A DNA stretch of 64,000 nt from an uncultured Faecalibacterium sp. Its GTDB lineage: Bacteria > Bacillota > Clostridia > Oscillospirales > Ruminococcaceae. The notes under the pieces were generated by a model. That model ran no database searches. It saw nothing but the letters and a program-made list of their open reading frames with translations, and was not told where the DNA came from. Below are positions 7,184 to 14,695 of this stretch, piece after piece. The position numbers were made by a program, and so were the translations under genes. The stretch covers positions 1-64,000 of the forward strand of contig CAKSVD010000008.1 of the NCBI GenBank assembly GCA_934503275.1, written 5' to 3'. Position 1 is the stretch's first letter; every line of letters begins with the position of its first letter.

Positions 7184-8436
7184 TAAACATCACCTCGTGT
7201 TTCTGATTTCTCCGCAGTATGCTGCTCTCCGGGTTTCCGCTGCGCCTGTTCTGCCTGCAAGCGACTCAGCAGTTGCAGAACGGAATCCCGCGCTTTCTCC
7301 TTGACCTGCTCTTTGCCTTTCTGCCGGACTTCCGGCTTCAGCAGCTTCTCTTGCAAGCGGGCAGCGGTGGTCTGCATGGTTTTGAGGAACTTGTCTAGCA
7401 CGCTATCCAGATGTTTTGCGGTGTATTCCCGTGTAACCTTGGGAGCCTTTCTCTCTGGCGACAGCACCCACCTTTTCGTGTTCTCGATCATCCGCATATC
7501 TTCCTTGCGGGTCTCGGTGCGTACCACATCCGTCACGACCTCCACCGCCTTGTCATAGGCTGCTGCCGAAACATCATCCAGAAGGGTCTCCATATCCGAA
7601 ACTTTCAGGGTCAGTTCGTTCAGCTTGCTCTGCTGGGCAGCAAGCTGTTCCTTCTGCTTGGCAAGGATATAGTCCTGCTTTTCAAGATATTGCCGGTTAC
7701 CGTACTCTGCTTCTTCCTCCAATTCCAGCCCGTGCCGCTTGGCAATCTCAAACAGCATCTTCCGACAACCGGCATCGAAAGTGATCTTGCGATTGTTGCG
7801 ACGGCTGAGAGGCTTGTCCGGGTCGGGCAGCTCAAAACCCAACGCTTCCAGCGCCTTTTCCTGCTGGGGAGCCACCTCGCCGTACTTGTTCTCGCAGTCG
7901 AACACATGGCGCTCGTGGATGTGGGGTGTGCTCTCATCCAGATGCAATGCCCAGTCCAGTACATGAACGTGTTCGCCAAATTTGCCCTTGAACTCCTCGA
8001 TGAACTCGGTGACGATGTTCAGCAAGTCCCCTGCGGAAGCGTGTTCATCCAGCGTTCCGAGCTGGTAGATAGTTTCTTCCGGGCAGGTCTTGCGACTGGA
8101 CAGCAGGTCGGGAATGGAGCGGTTGCGTTCCGTGTGCCGGATCTTGGCGTTGCGCTCGTTTTGCTTTTCGATAAACTCCGAGTAGTGGATCTCGTAGAAT
8201 TGCCGTTCCACATCCGAGAATGTCCCTGCCAGATCATCCGGGTCTTGTGGGGCGATGGTGGAGCGAAATCCGTGGAAGCAGTCCCAGTAGATGTTGCCCT
8301 TGGCTCGTTCCGGGTCGATGTGCTCGCTGTTGGTGAGGTCGAAATTCCGGTCGTTGTGCTTGGGGTTATAGGTGCCGTGGGTTCCGGCTCGTCCATTGTG
8401 TCGTGTCAGCTTCAGATAAACATCCCTCCATTTCAA
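7180..8436 (-). CDS. Mob/Pre-type relaxase (plasmid recombination enzyme family)
   Basis: A 411- to 418-residue relaxase. The N-terminus (LTRHNGRAGTHGTYNPKHND) and the metal-binding motif HLDESTPHIH near residue 165 are those of the Mob/Pre (MobV-like) family; the C-terminal third is a charged coiled coil. It should nick oriT and lead the transferred strand. The frame opens at a TTG at 8436, but a GGAGGG at 8424-8429 points to a start near the CTG at 8415 (then KLTRHNGRAG), the usual start of the family. The stop overlaps the VapE-like gene. Hairpins upstream (8454-8560) are the likely oriT. Confidence 0.85.
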   Translation of the reverse strand: MKWRDVYLKLTRHNGRAGTHGTYNPKHNDRNFDLTNSEHIDPERAKGNIYWDCFHGFRSTIAPQDPDDLAGTFSDVERQFYEIHYSEFIEKQNERNAKIRHTERNRSIPDLLSSRKTCPEETIYQLGTLDEHASAGDLLNIVTEFIEEFKGKFGEHVHVLDWALHLDESTPHIHERHVFDCENKYGEVAPQQEKALEALGFELPDPDKPLSRRNNRKITFDAGCRKMLFEIAKRHGLELEEEAEYGNRQYLEKQDYILAKQKEQLAAQQSKLNELTLKVSDMETLLDDVSAAAYDKAVEVVTDVVRTETRKEDMRMIENTKRWVLSPERKAPKVTREYTAKHLDSVLDKFLKTMQTTAARLQEKLLKPEVRQKGKEQVKEKARDSVLQLLSRLQAEQAQRKPGEQHTAEKSETRGDVY

Positions 8437-8439
8437 CGT

Positions 8440-8600
8440 CTTGGTGGGGTGCGCAGCAGCTTAGCTGCTGAATCTGCCGCCTGCGGTGCGCCAGATAATA
8501 CCCAGTAGGATATGACGCAAGGCATCATATCACTGGTGCAAAGGACTACGTCCTCTGCACTCCTGCTCCGGGCAAGCTGTCTCGAATGGACAGCTCGTCC
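8440..8600. other. candidate oriT upstream of relaxase
   Basis: Immediately upstream of the relaxase start, three inverted repeats follow one another: CAGCAGCTTAGCTGCTG (8454-8470), ATATGA...TCATAT (8510-8530) and GTGCAAAGGAC-TAC-GTCCTCTGCAC arms (8536-8560). Stacked inverted repeats next to a Mob-type gene are typical of an origin of transfer. No nick site can be assigned from sequence alone. Confidence 0.45.
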
Positions 8601-8607
8601 GGTTTTT

Positions 8608-9316
8608 CAGAGGGTCATTTTGACCCTCTGATTCCGTTACGGGTAAAATCAAGTGCTGGGTGGCGGCACCTGATTTTCAACAGACCTTGCAGCGTTACGG
8701 AAAACGATGTGCTCATTTTGACCACTTGGTTTTCCGTGACAGGTTGATGAATTTCCGTTCCCGCATTCGGGAGGAGATTGAGTTTCATTTGGCAGATGCG
8801 TTACGCTTAACCAAGTGCTCATTTTGAGCACTTGCAGCATCCGTAACACGTTTTCGATAGTCTTTTTGCCGACAGGCATTGCTGCAATAACGGGCACCTG
8901 CGCGTTTGGGCGTGAATTTTTCGCCGCAGCACTGGCAGACTAAATCTTGACGGCGCATTTGGCGGTATTCCCGCTGCCGCCGATTGTTGGCCTGATTGCC
9001 GCACCAGTAGCTATGACAGTATTTTTTGGAACCGGACGTGGTGTAGAATACTCGACCACAGCCGCCGCAGATGATTTTGCGGATAGCGTATCCTTCGGCA
9101 GTAAAACCCGTTTTCTCATACGATTCTTTCAAATAATCCTGATTATTTTGCTCCCATCCTTCATTTGTCATATACATAGAGATGCCCCCTCTCTTTTCAC
9201 TAGCGTTACGGAAAATCAATGTGGCCAATTTGACCACATTGATTTTCTCTGAATTTTGACACTTTCTCAAATTGAAAGTGTCGTGGAAAATCAACTGGCC
9301 ATTTTGACCAGTTGAT
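8608..9316. repeat. six palindromes with constant CATTTTG-like core
   Basis: Palindromes at 8608-8630, 8701-8734, 8812-8834, 9212-9246, 9258-9282 and 9290-9316. The arms differ in sequence but stay complementary, while the centre is nearly constant (GTCATTTTGAC, CTCATTTTGAG, GCCAATTTGAC, GCCATTTTGAC). Several are flanked by CGTTACGGAAAA. One (8812-8834) lies inside the zinc-ribbon gene and supplies codons of its tail. Between 9317 and 9704 I see no gene, only a GC-rich hairpin near 9550-9580. Confidence 0.65.
8785..9177 (-). CDS. small zinc-ribbon protein
   Basis: A 130-residue protein, ATG at 9177 preceded by GAGGGGG. It has two cysteine clusters: ICGGCGRVFYTT...YCHSYWC (residues about 33-60) and CQCCGEKFTPKRAGARYCS followed by NACRQKDYRKR (about 77-110). 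The second is the familiar zinc-ribbon with a basic tail that binds nucleic acid in many element-encoded proteins. The C-terminal ~20 residues are encoded by one of the CATTTTG palindromes and look like a late addition. It may bind the palindromes around it, an inference from position only. Confidence 0.6.
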   Translation of the reverse strand: MYMTNEGWEQNNQDYLKESYEKTGFTAEGYAIRKIICGGCGRVFYTTSGSKKYCHSYWCGNQANNRRQREYRQMRRQDLVCQCCGEKFTPKRAGARYCSNACRQKDYRKRVTDAASAQNEHLVKRNASAK

Positions 9317-9704
9317 ATTGGGTGCGCCGTTCTCTCTGCATGGATTTCCTACCCCCTTCCGGCGGCGTTTTCCGGCTCTCCCACTTGGGGGTCATCGCCG
9401 GGTATCCCATGCAGACGGTCATGCGGTTGTCAAGGTTCGGTGCTGGATTTGGCAATAAAAAATCGCCACACAACAACCTGAACCTGACCATCCCTTCCGG
9501 GGTGGCCTTGGTTCGGGTTCGTTATGTAGCGATAAGAAAGTTAAAAACTTGCTCCGGCTCCTTCGGGAGCCGAGCTGGAACTCTAAGTAAATATGTTATA
9601 TTAAATTGTTGGGATAGATTACCACAAAAATCGAGCTTTGTCAACAAAAAAATCCGAGAATACGTTGCTTTCGGCAGAATGCAAGAAAATGCATCAAGAA
9701 CTTT

Positions 9705-9743
9705 GGCAAAAAGAGAGAGGGCTAGACGATGCCAGCCCTCTTG
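9705..9743 (-). terminator. terminator of the SirTM/macrodomain operon
   Basis: On the - strand AGAGGGCT pairs with AGCCCTCT around GGCATCGTCT and is followed by CTCTTTTTG, directly after the stop of the sirtuin gene. Confidence 0.75.
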
Positions 9744-9747
9744 TGGG

Positions 9748-10665
9748 TCACAACTGCGCTATAATAGCGCCAATATCTGCATGAATGCAGACAGACTGTC
9801 GCTCGATCTCCGGCGGGCAAATGGCCTGCCCCTGATTGATGCAGACGTAGAATGCGTTTGGATTTTTAGCGGTCATCCGCCAGAACGGATACTTGATGAT
9901 GACCGGGGTGTTGTAGCCAACACCCAATTCCAGAAAGAGGATGCGCTGCCCCTCGTGGCGGCGCAGAAATTCGCTGTACCGGTCGGCAGCAGTGTGCCAA
10001 CCCACGTCCTCCACAAAGGTATCGTCTGCACGAAGGTTCATGCTCATGGGTCTGCCGCAGTGCGGGCAGTGGGGAACAAGCTCGGACGGGATATAAGTTT
10101 TCAGGATGGTATTCTCCGGTACGGTCAGCTGACCATCCGGTGCAATGATATACCCCTGCGCTTCCACCATCTGCCGGATAAGTTTGTCGTTGTCATACGT
10201 TTCCTGACAGCATGGTTCACTGCACTGGAACAGACCGTAATCACCCTGTGTATAGAACAACCGTTTTTTGTCGAACCCTGCTTTCTGAAAACAGTGGTCT
10301 ACGTTGGTTGTCAGCACAAAGTAGTCCTTGTCTTTCACAAGAGAAAACAGACCTTGATACACCGGCTTGGGTGCATCCTGATAGCGGTTGATGTAAATAT
10401 AGCGGCTCCAGTATGCCCAGTATTCCTCCATGGTGGGGTAGGGGTAAAAGCCACCGGAGTACATATCCGTAAATCCGTACTTGCTGGCAAAATCGGAGAA
10501 ATATTCCCGGAACCGCTCCCCGTCATAGGTGAAACCTGCCGAGGTAGAAAGCCCTGCACCTGCACCAATGACCACTGCATCGGCATGGCTCAGGACCTGC
10601 CGCAGCGTATCAATCGGTCCGGAGCAATCGTTCGTAGATTTTTTTGTCCATATCTTTGAAAACAT
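9748..10665 (-). CDS. SirTM-type sirtuin (putative protein ADP-ribosyltransferase)
   Basis: A 305-residue sirtuin with the NAD-binding GAGAGLSTSAGF motif (about residues 33-44), TTNVDHCFQKAGF and YTQGDYGLFQC. In the SirTM class the catalytic histidine of deacetylases is replaced and the TQGDYG context is kept, giving protein ADP-ribosylation instead of deacylation. Cysteine pairs (CSEPCC, then CPHCGRP) form the zinc site. The ATG at 10665 lies inside the macrodomain gene and has AAGGTGA six bases upstream, so the two overlap by 56 bp and are coupled. The neighbouring macrodomain should reverse the modification. Known SirTM operons carry a GcvH-like protein and lipoate ligase; neither is here. 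Confidence 0.85.
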   Translation of the reverse strand: MFSKIWTKKSTNDCSGPIDTLRQVLSHADAVVIGAGAGLSTSAGFTYDGERFREYFSDFASKYGFTDMYSGGFYPYPTMEEYWAYWSRYIYINRYQDAPKPVYQGLFSLVKDKDYFVLTTNVDHCFQKAGFDKKRLFYTQGDYGLFQCSEPCCQETYDNDKLIRQMVEAQGYIIAPDGQLTVPENTILKTYIPSELVPHCPHCGRPMSMNLRADDTFVEDVGWHTAADRYSEFLRRHEGQRILFLELGVGYNTPVIIKYPFWRMTAKNPNAFYVCINQGQAICPPEIERQSVCIHADIGAIIAQL

Positions 10666-11389
10666 TGAAAATCACCTTTTTGATGCTTGTGGGTGTTTGC
10701 AGGAACTCTTTCACAGTCTGCACCGCAATCTCTGCTGCAAGCTGGTTTGGAAAGTGAAACTCTCCCGTGGAAATGCAGCAGAACGCTACGCTTTCCAGCC
10801 CGTTCTCTGCCGCCAGCTCCAGACAGGAGCGATAACAGGAAGCCAGCAGTTCTTTGTCCTCTTTGGTCACTCGCCTGTTGATGATCGGGCCAACCGTATG
10901 CAGCACATAGCGGCAGGGCAGATTAAATGCGGCCGTGATCTTTGCCTGTCCGGTGGGTTCCGGGTGTCTCTGCCTGTCCATGATCTCCGCACAGGCAAGA
11001 CGCAGCTGTACCCCGGCATAGGTGTGGATGGCGTTGTCGGTACAGCCGTGGTTCGGGCAGTAGCAGCCGGTCATGCCGCTGTTGGCGGCGTTGACGATGG
11101 CATCGCATTTCAGGGTGGTAATGTCCCCCTGCCAGAGGTACAGCCCCGGCTGCAGGGGCGTCAGGTCAGCCGCATCGGTGATGCCTTTTGCGGCGATTTC
11201 CTCTTGCAGGTACGCGTCCTGTATTTGCAGAAAGTCTGTGCCGATACGCCGTGGTTCACGGATATTCAGCAAGCCCCGCAGAAGCTGCCACTGGGTGTCT
11301 GCGTCTGCCGGTATCCGCAGTCCCCGATACTCCGGGTGTTCTTTCAAAAGCACCTGAATAAGGATCGTTCGCCGCTCACTCTGGTTCAT
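10610..11389 (-). CDS. zinc-containing macrodomain ADP-ribosylhydrolase
   Basis: A 259-residue protein with an N-terminal helical region (about 1-80) and a macrodomain: GDITTLKCDAIVNAANSGM, then GCYCPNHGCTDNAIH, VLHTVGPI and CCISTGEFHFP. The Cys/His/Cys set in GCYCPNHGC matches the zinc-macro subclass linked with SirTM sirtuins, which removes ADP-ribose from the sirtuin target. The ATG at 11389 has GAGGG upstream and follows the stop of the Fe-S flavoprotein gene. Start at a TTG (11395) is possible but less likely. Confidence 0.87.
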   Translation of the reverse strand: MNQSERRTILIQVLLKEHPEYRGLRIPADADTQWQLLRGLLNIREPRRIGTDFLQIQDAYLQEEIAAKGITDAADLTPLQPGLYLWQGDITTLKCDAIVNAANSGMTGCYCPNHGCTDNAIHTYAGVQLRLACAEIMDRQRHPEPTGQAKITAAFNLPCRYVLHTVGPIINRRVTKEDKELLASCYRSCLELAAENGLESVAFCCISTGEFHFPNQLAAEIAVQTVKEFLQTPTSIKKVIFNVFKDMDKKIYERLLRTD

Positions 11390-11391
11390 AG

Positions 11392-12000
11392 TCAAACCCT
11401 CTTTTCGATTGTCTGCTTAGGGCAGGCTTCCGCACACCGCCCGCAGTGGAGACAGTGGTGCTGGTCAATGACCACCGGCTTCTTGGTAATGTCGATGCAC
11501 TTCTGCGGACAGACAGAGTAGCACAGCTTACAGCCGATGCAGCTTTCGCCTACATAGTAACCCGGTGCTTCCTGTGTTGCTTTGCCAATGGTGAAGCTGT
11601 CCCGGACAATGTGCGCCGGAACGCTGATGTCAAAATATTCGCCGTCCGTCTCATACAGGCAGAACACCTCTAGGGCACTGCGGGTATCGCCGGGATAGAT
11701 GGACTGCATATAGGTGTTTTTCTCGAAAATCTCATCTAGTTTCTCGTTGCCGATATTTTTGATTTTTCCGCGCAGAGAAATCGAGACTTTTTCTCTGGTG
11801 GCGGACAGAGCAATGTAGCCCTGCGCCATGAGCTGGGTATAGAATGCTTTGCCCCTTGCAGTAAGGAAATACACACCTTGTTTGTCATAGAGCATCATGT
11901 CGATCACACGGGTCTGGGGATGACCGTCTGCTCCGATGGTGGCAATGGTGGTGGAGTGGATACCTTCCACCAGCAGCTTCAAATAATCTTGCTTCGTCAT
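11392..12000 (-). CDS. pyridoxamine-phosphate-oxidase-like flavoprotein fused to 2[4Fe-4S] ferredoxin
   Basis: A 202-residue protein. The N-terminal ~140 residues are a split-barrel FMN-binding domain of the pyridoxamine phosphate oxidase type (TIATIGADGHPQTRVIDMML). The C-terminus has two four-cysteine clusters, CIGCKLCYSVCPQKC and CLHCGRCAEACPK, for two [4Fe-4S] clusters. It probably passes electrons between a reduced carrier and flavin. It lies between RibU and the macrodomain gene in the same operon (5-nt gap upstream, overlap downstream), so it may be the redox target or partner of the ADP-ribosylation pair. Confidence 0.8.
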   Translation of the reverse strand: MTKQDYLKLLVEGIHSTTIATIGADGHPQTRVIDMMLYDKQGVYFLTARGKAFYTQLMAQGYIALSATREKVSISLRGKIKNIGNEKLDEIFEKNTYMQSIYPGDTRSALEVFCLYETDGEYFDISVPAHIVRDSFTIGKATQEAPGYYVGESCIGCKLCYSVCPQKCIDITKKPVVIDQHHCLHCGRCAEACPKQTIEKRV

Positions 12001-12004
12001 AACA

Positions 12005-12622
12005 TCAACGACCTTTCAGGACCGGCGCAAGCCGCTTGTACATCAGCATTGTCACGCTGCCAATGATAAGCCCTTTCAGAATATTGAAGGGTAAGGCGTT
12101 GAACAGTACGATGTCCAGCTTCGTGTGGATGAAGGGCAGGAATGTGCCGAAAGAGGCGATGAGTTGATCCAACGGCATAAAGGCTTCAAACAGAGGAAGC
12201 AGGATGAAGTAGTTCGCCAGTGCGGCGGCAATACCCATCACAAAGCTGGCGGTGACACAGGCAATCCATGCTGTTTTCTTGGTTTTGTGGCGTTTATAAA
12301 TAGCTCCGGCAGCGACCACATAGGAAGCACCCATCAGAAAGTTGGCAATCTCTCCGATGCCTCCCGTGGAGGTGGTCATAAGTTGCAATGTGTTTTTGAC
12401 AAGTTCAATGAGCAGACCGGAGAGAGGCCCGAAGGCAAATGCACCGATGAGTGCCGGAAAATCGGACAGATCCATCCTTGCAAAGGACGGAGACAGCGGC
12501 ACAGGAAATTCCACAAAAGCAAGCACATACGCCATTGCAGAAAGCAGTGCGGTCATGGTGATGGTTCGGATACTGAGGGCGGCAGCTCTTTTCGACTGCT
12601 GCATGATAACAGTGCGGTTCAT
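12005..12622 (-). CDS. ribU: RibU-like ECF transporter substrate-binding subunit
   Basis: A 205-residue membrane protein with about six hydrophobic segments and the ECF S-component look (TMTALLSAMAYVLAFVEFP, then DLSDFPALIGAFAFGPLSG, a RibU-type motif). It would bind riboflavin and dock to the shared EcfAAT module, not encoded here. The ATG at 12622 lies just after an FMN riboswitch (12698-12807), which strongly supports riboflavin as substrate. It is the first gene of an operon whose second product is FMN-dependent. Confidence 0.85.
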   Translation of the reverse strand: MNRTVIMQQSKRAAALSIRTITMTALLSAMAYVLAFVEFPVPLSPSFARMDLSDFPALIGAFAFGPLSGLLIELVKNTLQLMTTSTGGIGEIANFLMGASYVVAAGAIYKRHKTKKTAWIACVTASFVMGIAAALANYFILLPLFEAFMPLDQLIASFGTFLPFIHTKLDIVLFNALPFNILKGLIIGSVTMLMYKRLAPVLKGR

Positions 12623-12651
12623 AATGCTCCATTGAGGATATGCTTGGATTT

Positions 12652-12807
12652 GAAACAGCCCCACAGGACGGGTTTTCCTGCGGGGCTGCTTCCTCATATC
12701 TTCTTTCATCCGGACTATACCGTCGGTTGCGGAGTTTCACCGCATCGGGCGCTTTTGCGCTTCGCAGACTTTACTGCCGGTCAGGAATTTCACCTCGCCC
12801 CGAAGAT
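12652..12807 (-). promoter_or_regulatory. FMN riboswitch and expression-platform hairpin
   Basis: On the - strand, 12807-12698 shows the RFN element: GGCGAGGTGAAATTCCTGACC, the GGCAGTAAAGTC segment, GCGGTGAAACTCCGCAACCG, and the closing GTCCGGATGAAAGAAGAT that pairs with ATCTTC at the 5' end. It is followed at 12689-12652 by a strong hairpin, CAGCCCCGCAGG / CCTGTGGGGCTG, with only a weak T tract, the likely expression platform. FMN binding should turn off the ribU operon. Confidence 0.9.
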
Positions 12808-12826
12808 GTTGAATTGAGAATGCTAT

Positions 12827-13222
12827 TTAGAACTCGTAGGGAGGGTTGCCGGAGAAGTCTGCAATGATGCCGTGGGCATCCTCCAGATAGAACACCTCAA
12901 AGATGGGGTTGGTAGCCTCGCCGTACTGGCTCTTCACGATGGGGTTTGCGATGCACATCTCCTTGGCGGTCATGTTGTTCTCGAACACAGCCTTGCCATG
13001 CAGACGGAGCCATGCGTACTCCGGGCTGGAAACGGAGATCTCGATGTTGGGGTTTGCCTGCAGGTCCTTGTAAACATCCTTCTGGTTGTTGGTGCAGAAC
13101 CACAGCTTGCCGTCCAGCTCACCGGCAAACATGAAGGGACGGCACTTGGCCTTGCCGTCACGGCCTACGGTGGCCAGATACTGCACCGGGTTTGCGTTCA
13201 GAAATTCTACGACTTTATTCAT
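12827..13222 (-). CDS. pyridoxamine 5'-phosphate oxidase family flavoprotein
   Basis: A 131-residue split-barrel protein (VEFLNANPVQYLATVGRDGK, KCRPFMFAGELDGKLWFCT). The ATG at 13222 has GGAGGT seven bases upstream. It is divergently transcribed from an HxlR-family regulator (13444-13788), the usual pairing for redox-stress flavoproteins. It lacks the Fe-S tail of its paralogue at 11392-12000. Its substrate is unknown. Confidence 0.8.
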   Translation of the reverse strand: MNKVVEFLNANPVQYLATVGRDGKAKCRPFMFAGELDGKLWFCTNNQKDVYKDLQANPNIEISVSSPEYAWLRLHGKAVFENNMTAKEMCIANPIVKSQYGEATNPIFEVFYLEDAHGIIADFSGNPPYEF

Positions 13223-13443
13223 GGGATGTACCTCCATACATTGTTTTTTTCGGACAGCTTTATTGTAATGCGCTTTGTGCGGCTTGTGAAGTACGCACAA
13301 TATTGTGGTGTAGTTACCAAAAAGATACCATTGTGATGCTGCTTGCTTTTTTTGCTGTTGAAAGCTATAATGATGCCATAAAGCGGTTTGTGGTATCCGT
13401 GCATCGGACACTTTGACCACTTAAAAATCCCTTGGAGGTAATT

Positions 13444-13788
13444 ATGGAAAAGGAAATCCTCAAAGAACTCCCGGCCTGCCCGGTGGAGACCACCCTGACC
13501 CTCATCAGCGATAAATGGAAGGTGCTGATCCTCCGGGATCTGATGCTGGGCACAAAGCGTTTTGGAGAACTGAAAAAGTCCATCGGCCATGTGACCCAGA
13601 AGGTTTTGACCGCTCAGCTGCGGCAGATGGAGGAAAGCGGATTGCTGACCCGGAAGGTCTATGCTGAAGTGCCGCCCCGGGTGGAATATACTCTGACCGA
13701 ATTGGGATATAGTTTGAAACCGGTTCTGGATGCCATGCGGGCATGGGGCGAAGGGTATAAAAACAGGCTGGAAGGGAAGGCGGAATAA
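13444..13788 (+). CDS. HxlR-family transcriptional regulator
   Basis: A 114-residue winged-helix protein with the family signature CPVETTLTLISDKWKVLILR, FGELKKSIGHVTQKVLTAQL and YTLTELGYSL. The cysteine near residue 11 is the typical redox or electrophile sensor position. The ATG at 13444 has GGAGG six bases upstream. It probably controls its own gene and the divergent flavoprotein gene through the 221-bp spacer. Confidence 0.85.
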   Translation: MEKEILKELPACPVETTLTLISDKWKVLILRDLMLGTKRFGELKKSIGHVTQKVLTAQLRQMEESGLLTRKVYAEVPPRVEYTLTELGYSLKPVLDAMRAWGEGYKNRLEGKAE

Positions 13789-13827
13789 GCGTATTTGCTT
13801 GCGCAGTTGTGATATGCATAAAACAGA

Positions 13828-13876
13828 AACAACTGCTAACCCGTATCAAAAGAAATACGGATCAGCAGTTGTTTGG
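13828..13876. terminator. terminator between HxlR gene and DUF6061-type gene
   Basis: ACAACTGCT...CCGTAT pairs with ATACGG...AGCAGTTGT, with a three-base internal loop on each side and TT tracts at both ends. It separates convergent genes. Confidence 0.7.
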
Positions 13877-13880
13877 TTCA

Positions 13881-14135
13881 TTAGACTTGATCTTTTGGTC
13901 TGCCATGCTCACATCCCAGTGACAGATAGTGCGCAATCTTCCCACTCAGTACAAGCTGTGCGTATTCCAGCGGTTTGTTGTACAGCAGCCAGTCAAGCTC
14001 TGCCCGCTGTGCCGGGGCGTTGCCGTACTCGTCCTCGATGGCGATGCAGTCGATGGCAACGGCAGAACCGTCTGCAAACCGGGCTTCTACCCGGTCAGTG
14101 TCCATGTTGTAGCGGCAGGAAAGCAGTTTGTTCAT
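13881..14135 (-). CDS. DUF6061-type small protein, copy 2
   Basis: An 84-residue paralogue of 3406-3654 (MNKLLSCRYNMDTDRVEARF, EDEYGNAPAQRAELDWLLYN). ATG at 14135 with GGAGG upstream; the frame runs further upstream to 14174 without a ribosome site. As in element 1 it is the last gene before the arm sites and attachment repeat, so the right-end module is conserved between the two elements. Confidence 0.7.
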   Translation of the reverse strand: MNKLLSCRYNMDTDRVEARFADGSAVAIDCIAIEDEYGNAPAQRAELDWLLYNKPLEYAQLVLSGKIAHYLSLGCEHGRPKDQV

Positions 14136-14234
14136 AGTCGTATCCTCCATGACTTGATTTTGATGTTCGGTCACTCAAACCAATGCCGTCAAGTCGGTAG
14201 GGGATAGGGTGATTTTTATTTGTCGGGAAGTAAG

Positions 14235-14278
14235 TGCACGGTTTCTGCACGGATTTTGCACGGTTTCAAAACGTGCAG
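14235..14278 (+). promoter_or_regulatory. integrase arm-type repeats at right end of element 2
   Basis: TGCACGG-type repeats start at 14235, 14246 and 14257 (11-bp spacing), followed by the inverted CGTGCA near 14271. The layout is the same as at 3751-3793. Confidence 0.65.
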
Positions 14279-14381
14279 AAGGTGCTTTTTGCTGCAAAAT
14301 CTGACAAAGGATGCAGAAACTGCCGGGCAAAAAATCACGTTGCTTTGCACAAAAATAACGATAATTCGAAGTTTCCATCTT

Positions 14382-14486
14382 TTGAGACGAACCGGCGGCT
14401 TGCTCTCTTAATCAGTGGGCCCAGGGTTCGAGTCCCTGGAGGTGCACCAGATATTGAACGCCAAATCGTAAGATTTGGCGTTCTTT
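14382..14486 (+). repeat. att direct repeat, right end of element 2, with tRNA-Lys 3' fragment
   Basis: Identical to 3898-4002. The tRNA fragment occupies 14405-14449 and the tRNA terminator hairpin 14456-14488. Chromosomal sequence begins just after it. Confidence 0.85.
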
Positions 14487-14495
14487 TTTGTTATG

Positions 14496-14588
14496 TCATT
14501 GATCTTCCAGCCTGCCGTGGTCGCGGATGAACTGCGCTATCCCCTCGCGCTCGATCTCCTCATCGTCCACGATCAACAGCGTATGCAA
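14496..14588 (-). pseudogene. N-terminal fragment of a response regulator
   Basis: About 30 codons (LHTLLIVDDEEIEREGIAQF) that match the very start of an AraC-type response-regulator receiver domain, including the acidic DDEE pocket, then stop at TGA 14496. The rest of the receiver and the output domain are missing. It abuts the attachment site, so earlier integration or excision events probably removed the remainder. Confidence 0.5.
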
Positions 14589-14695
14589 AACGGTCTCTCC
14601 TTCTTCATCATTTTCACAGCGTAGAAGCAGCCGTTCGTGAATGTCGGCTGCTTTTGTGCTATACTGGAGTAAAAACACGCAGGAGGCGTTTTGTT

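Larger units (their letters stand above)
3966..14449. mobile_element. complete integrative mobilisable element (element 2) in tRNA-Lys
   Basis: Bounded by two identical tRNA-Lys 3' fragments 10,484 bp apart. From the left end: arm sites, tyrosine integrase, GTAAC repeats, broken VapE-like NTPase, Mob/Pre-like relaxase with oriT-like hairpins, zinc-ribbon protein and palindrome cluster, ADP-ribosylation/FMN cargo operon, HxlR pair, DUF6061-type gene, arm sites. No mating-pair or coupling genes are present, so it would need a helper for transfer. The same end module precedes it at 3406-3965, so it is the second of two elements in tandem. Confidence 0.8.

Noticed and set aside
8608..9316. CRISPR array
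   Set aside because: The palindromes vary in arm sequence, are irregularly spaced and partly overlap a gene; there are no equal-length spacers or cas genes.
9291..9491. 66-codon - strand frame upstream of the zinc-ribbon gene
   Set aside because: Low-complexity, no ribosome site, and it runs through the palindrome cluster; treated as non-coding.
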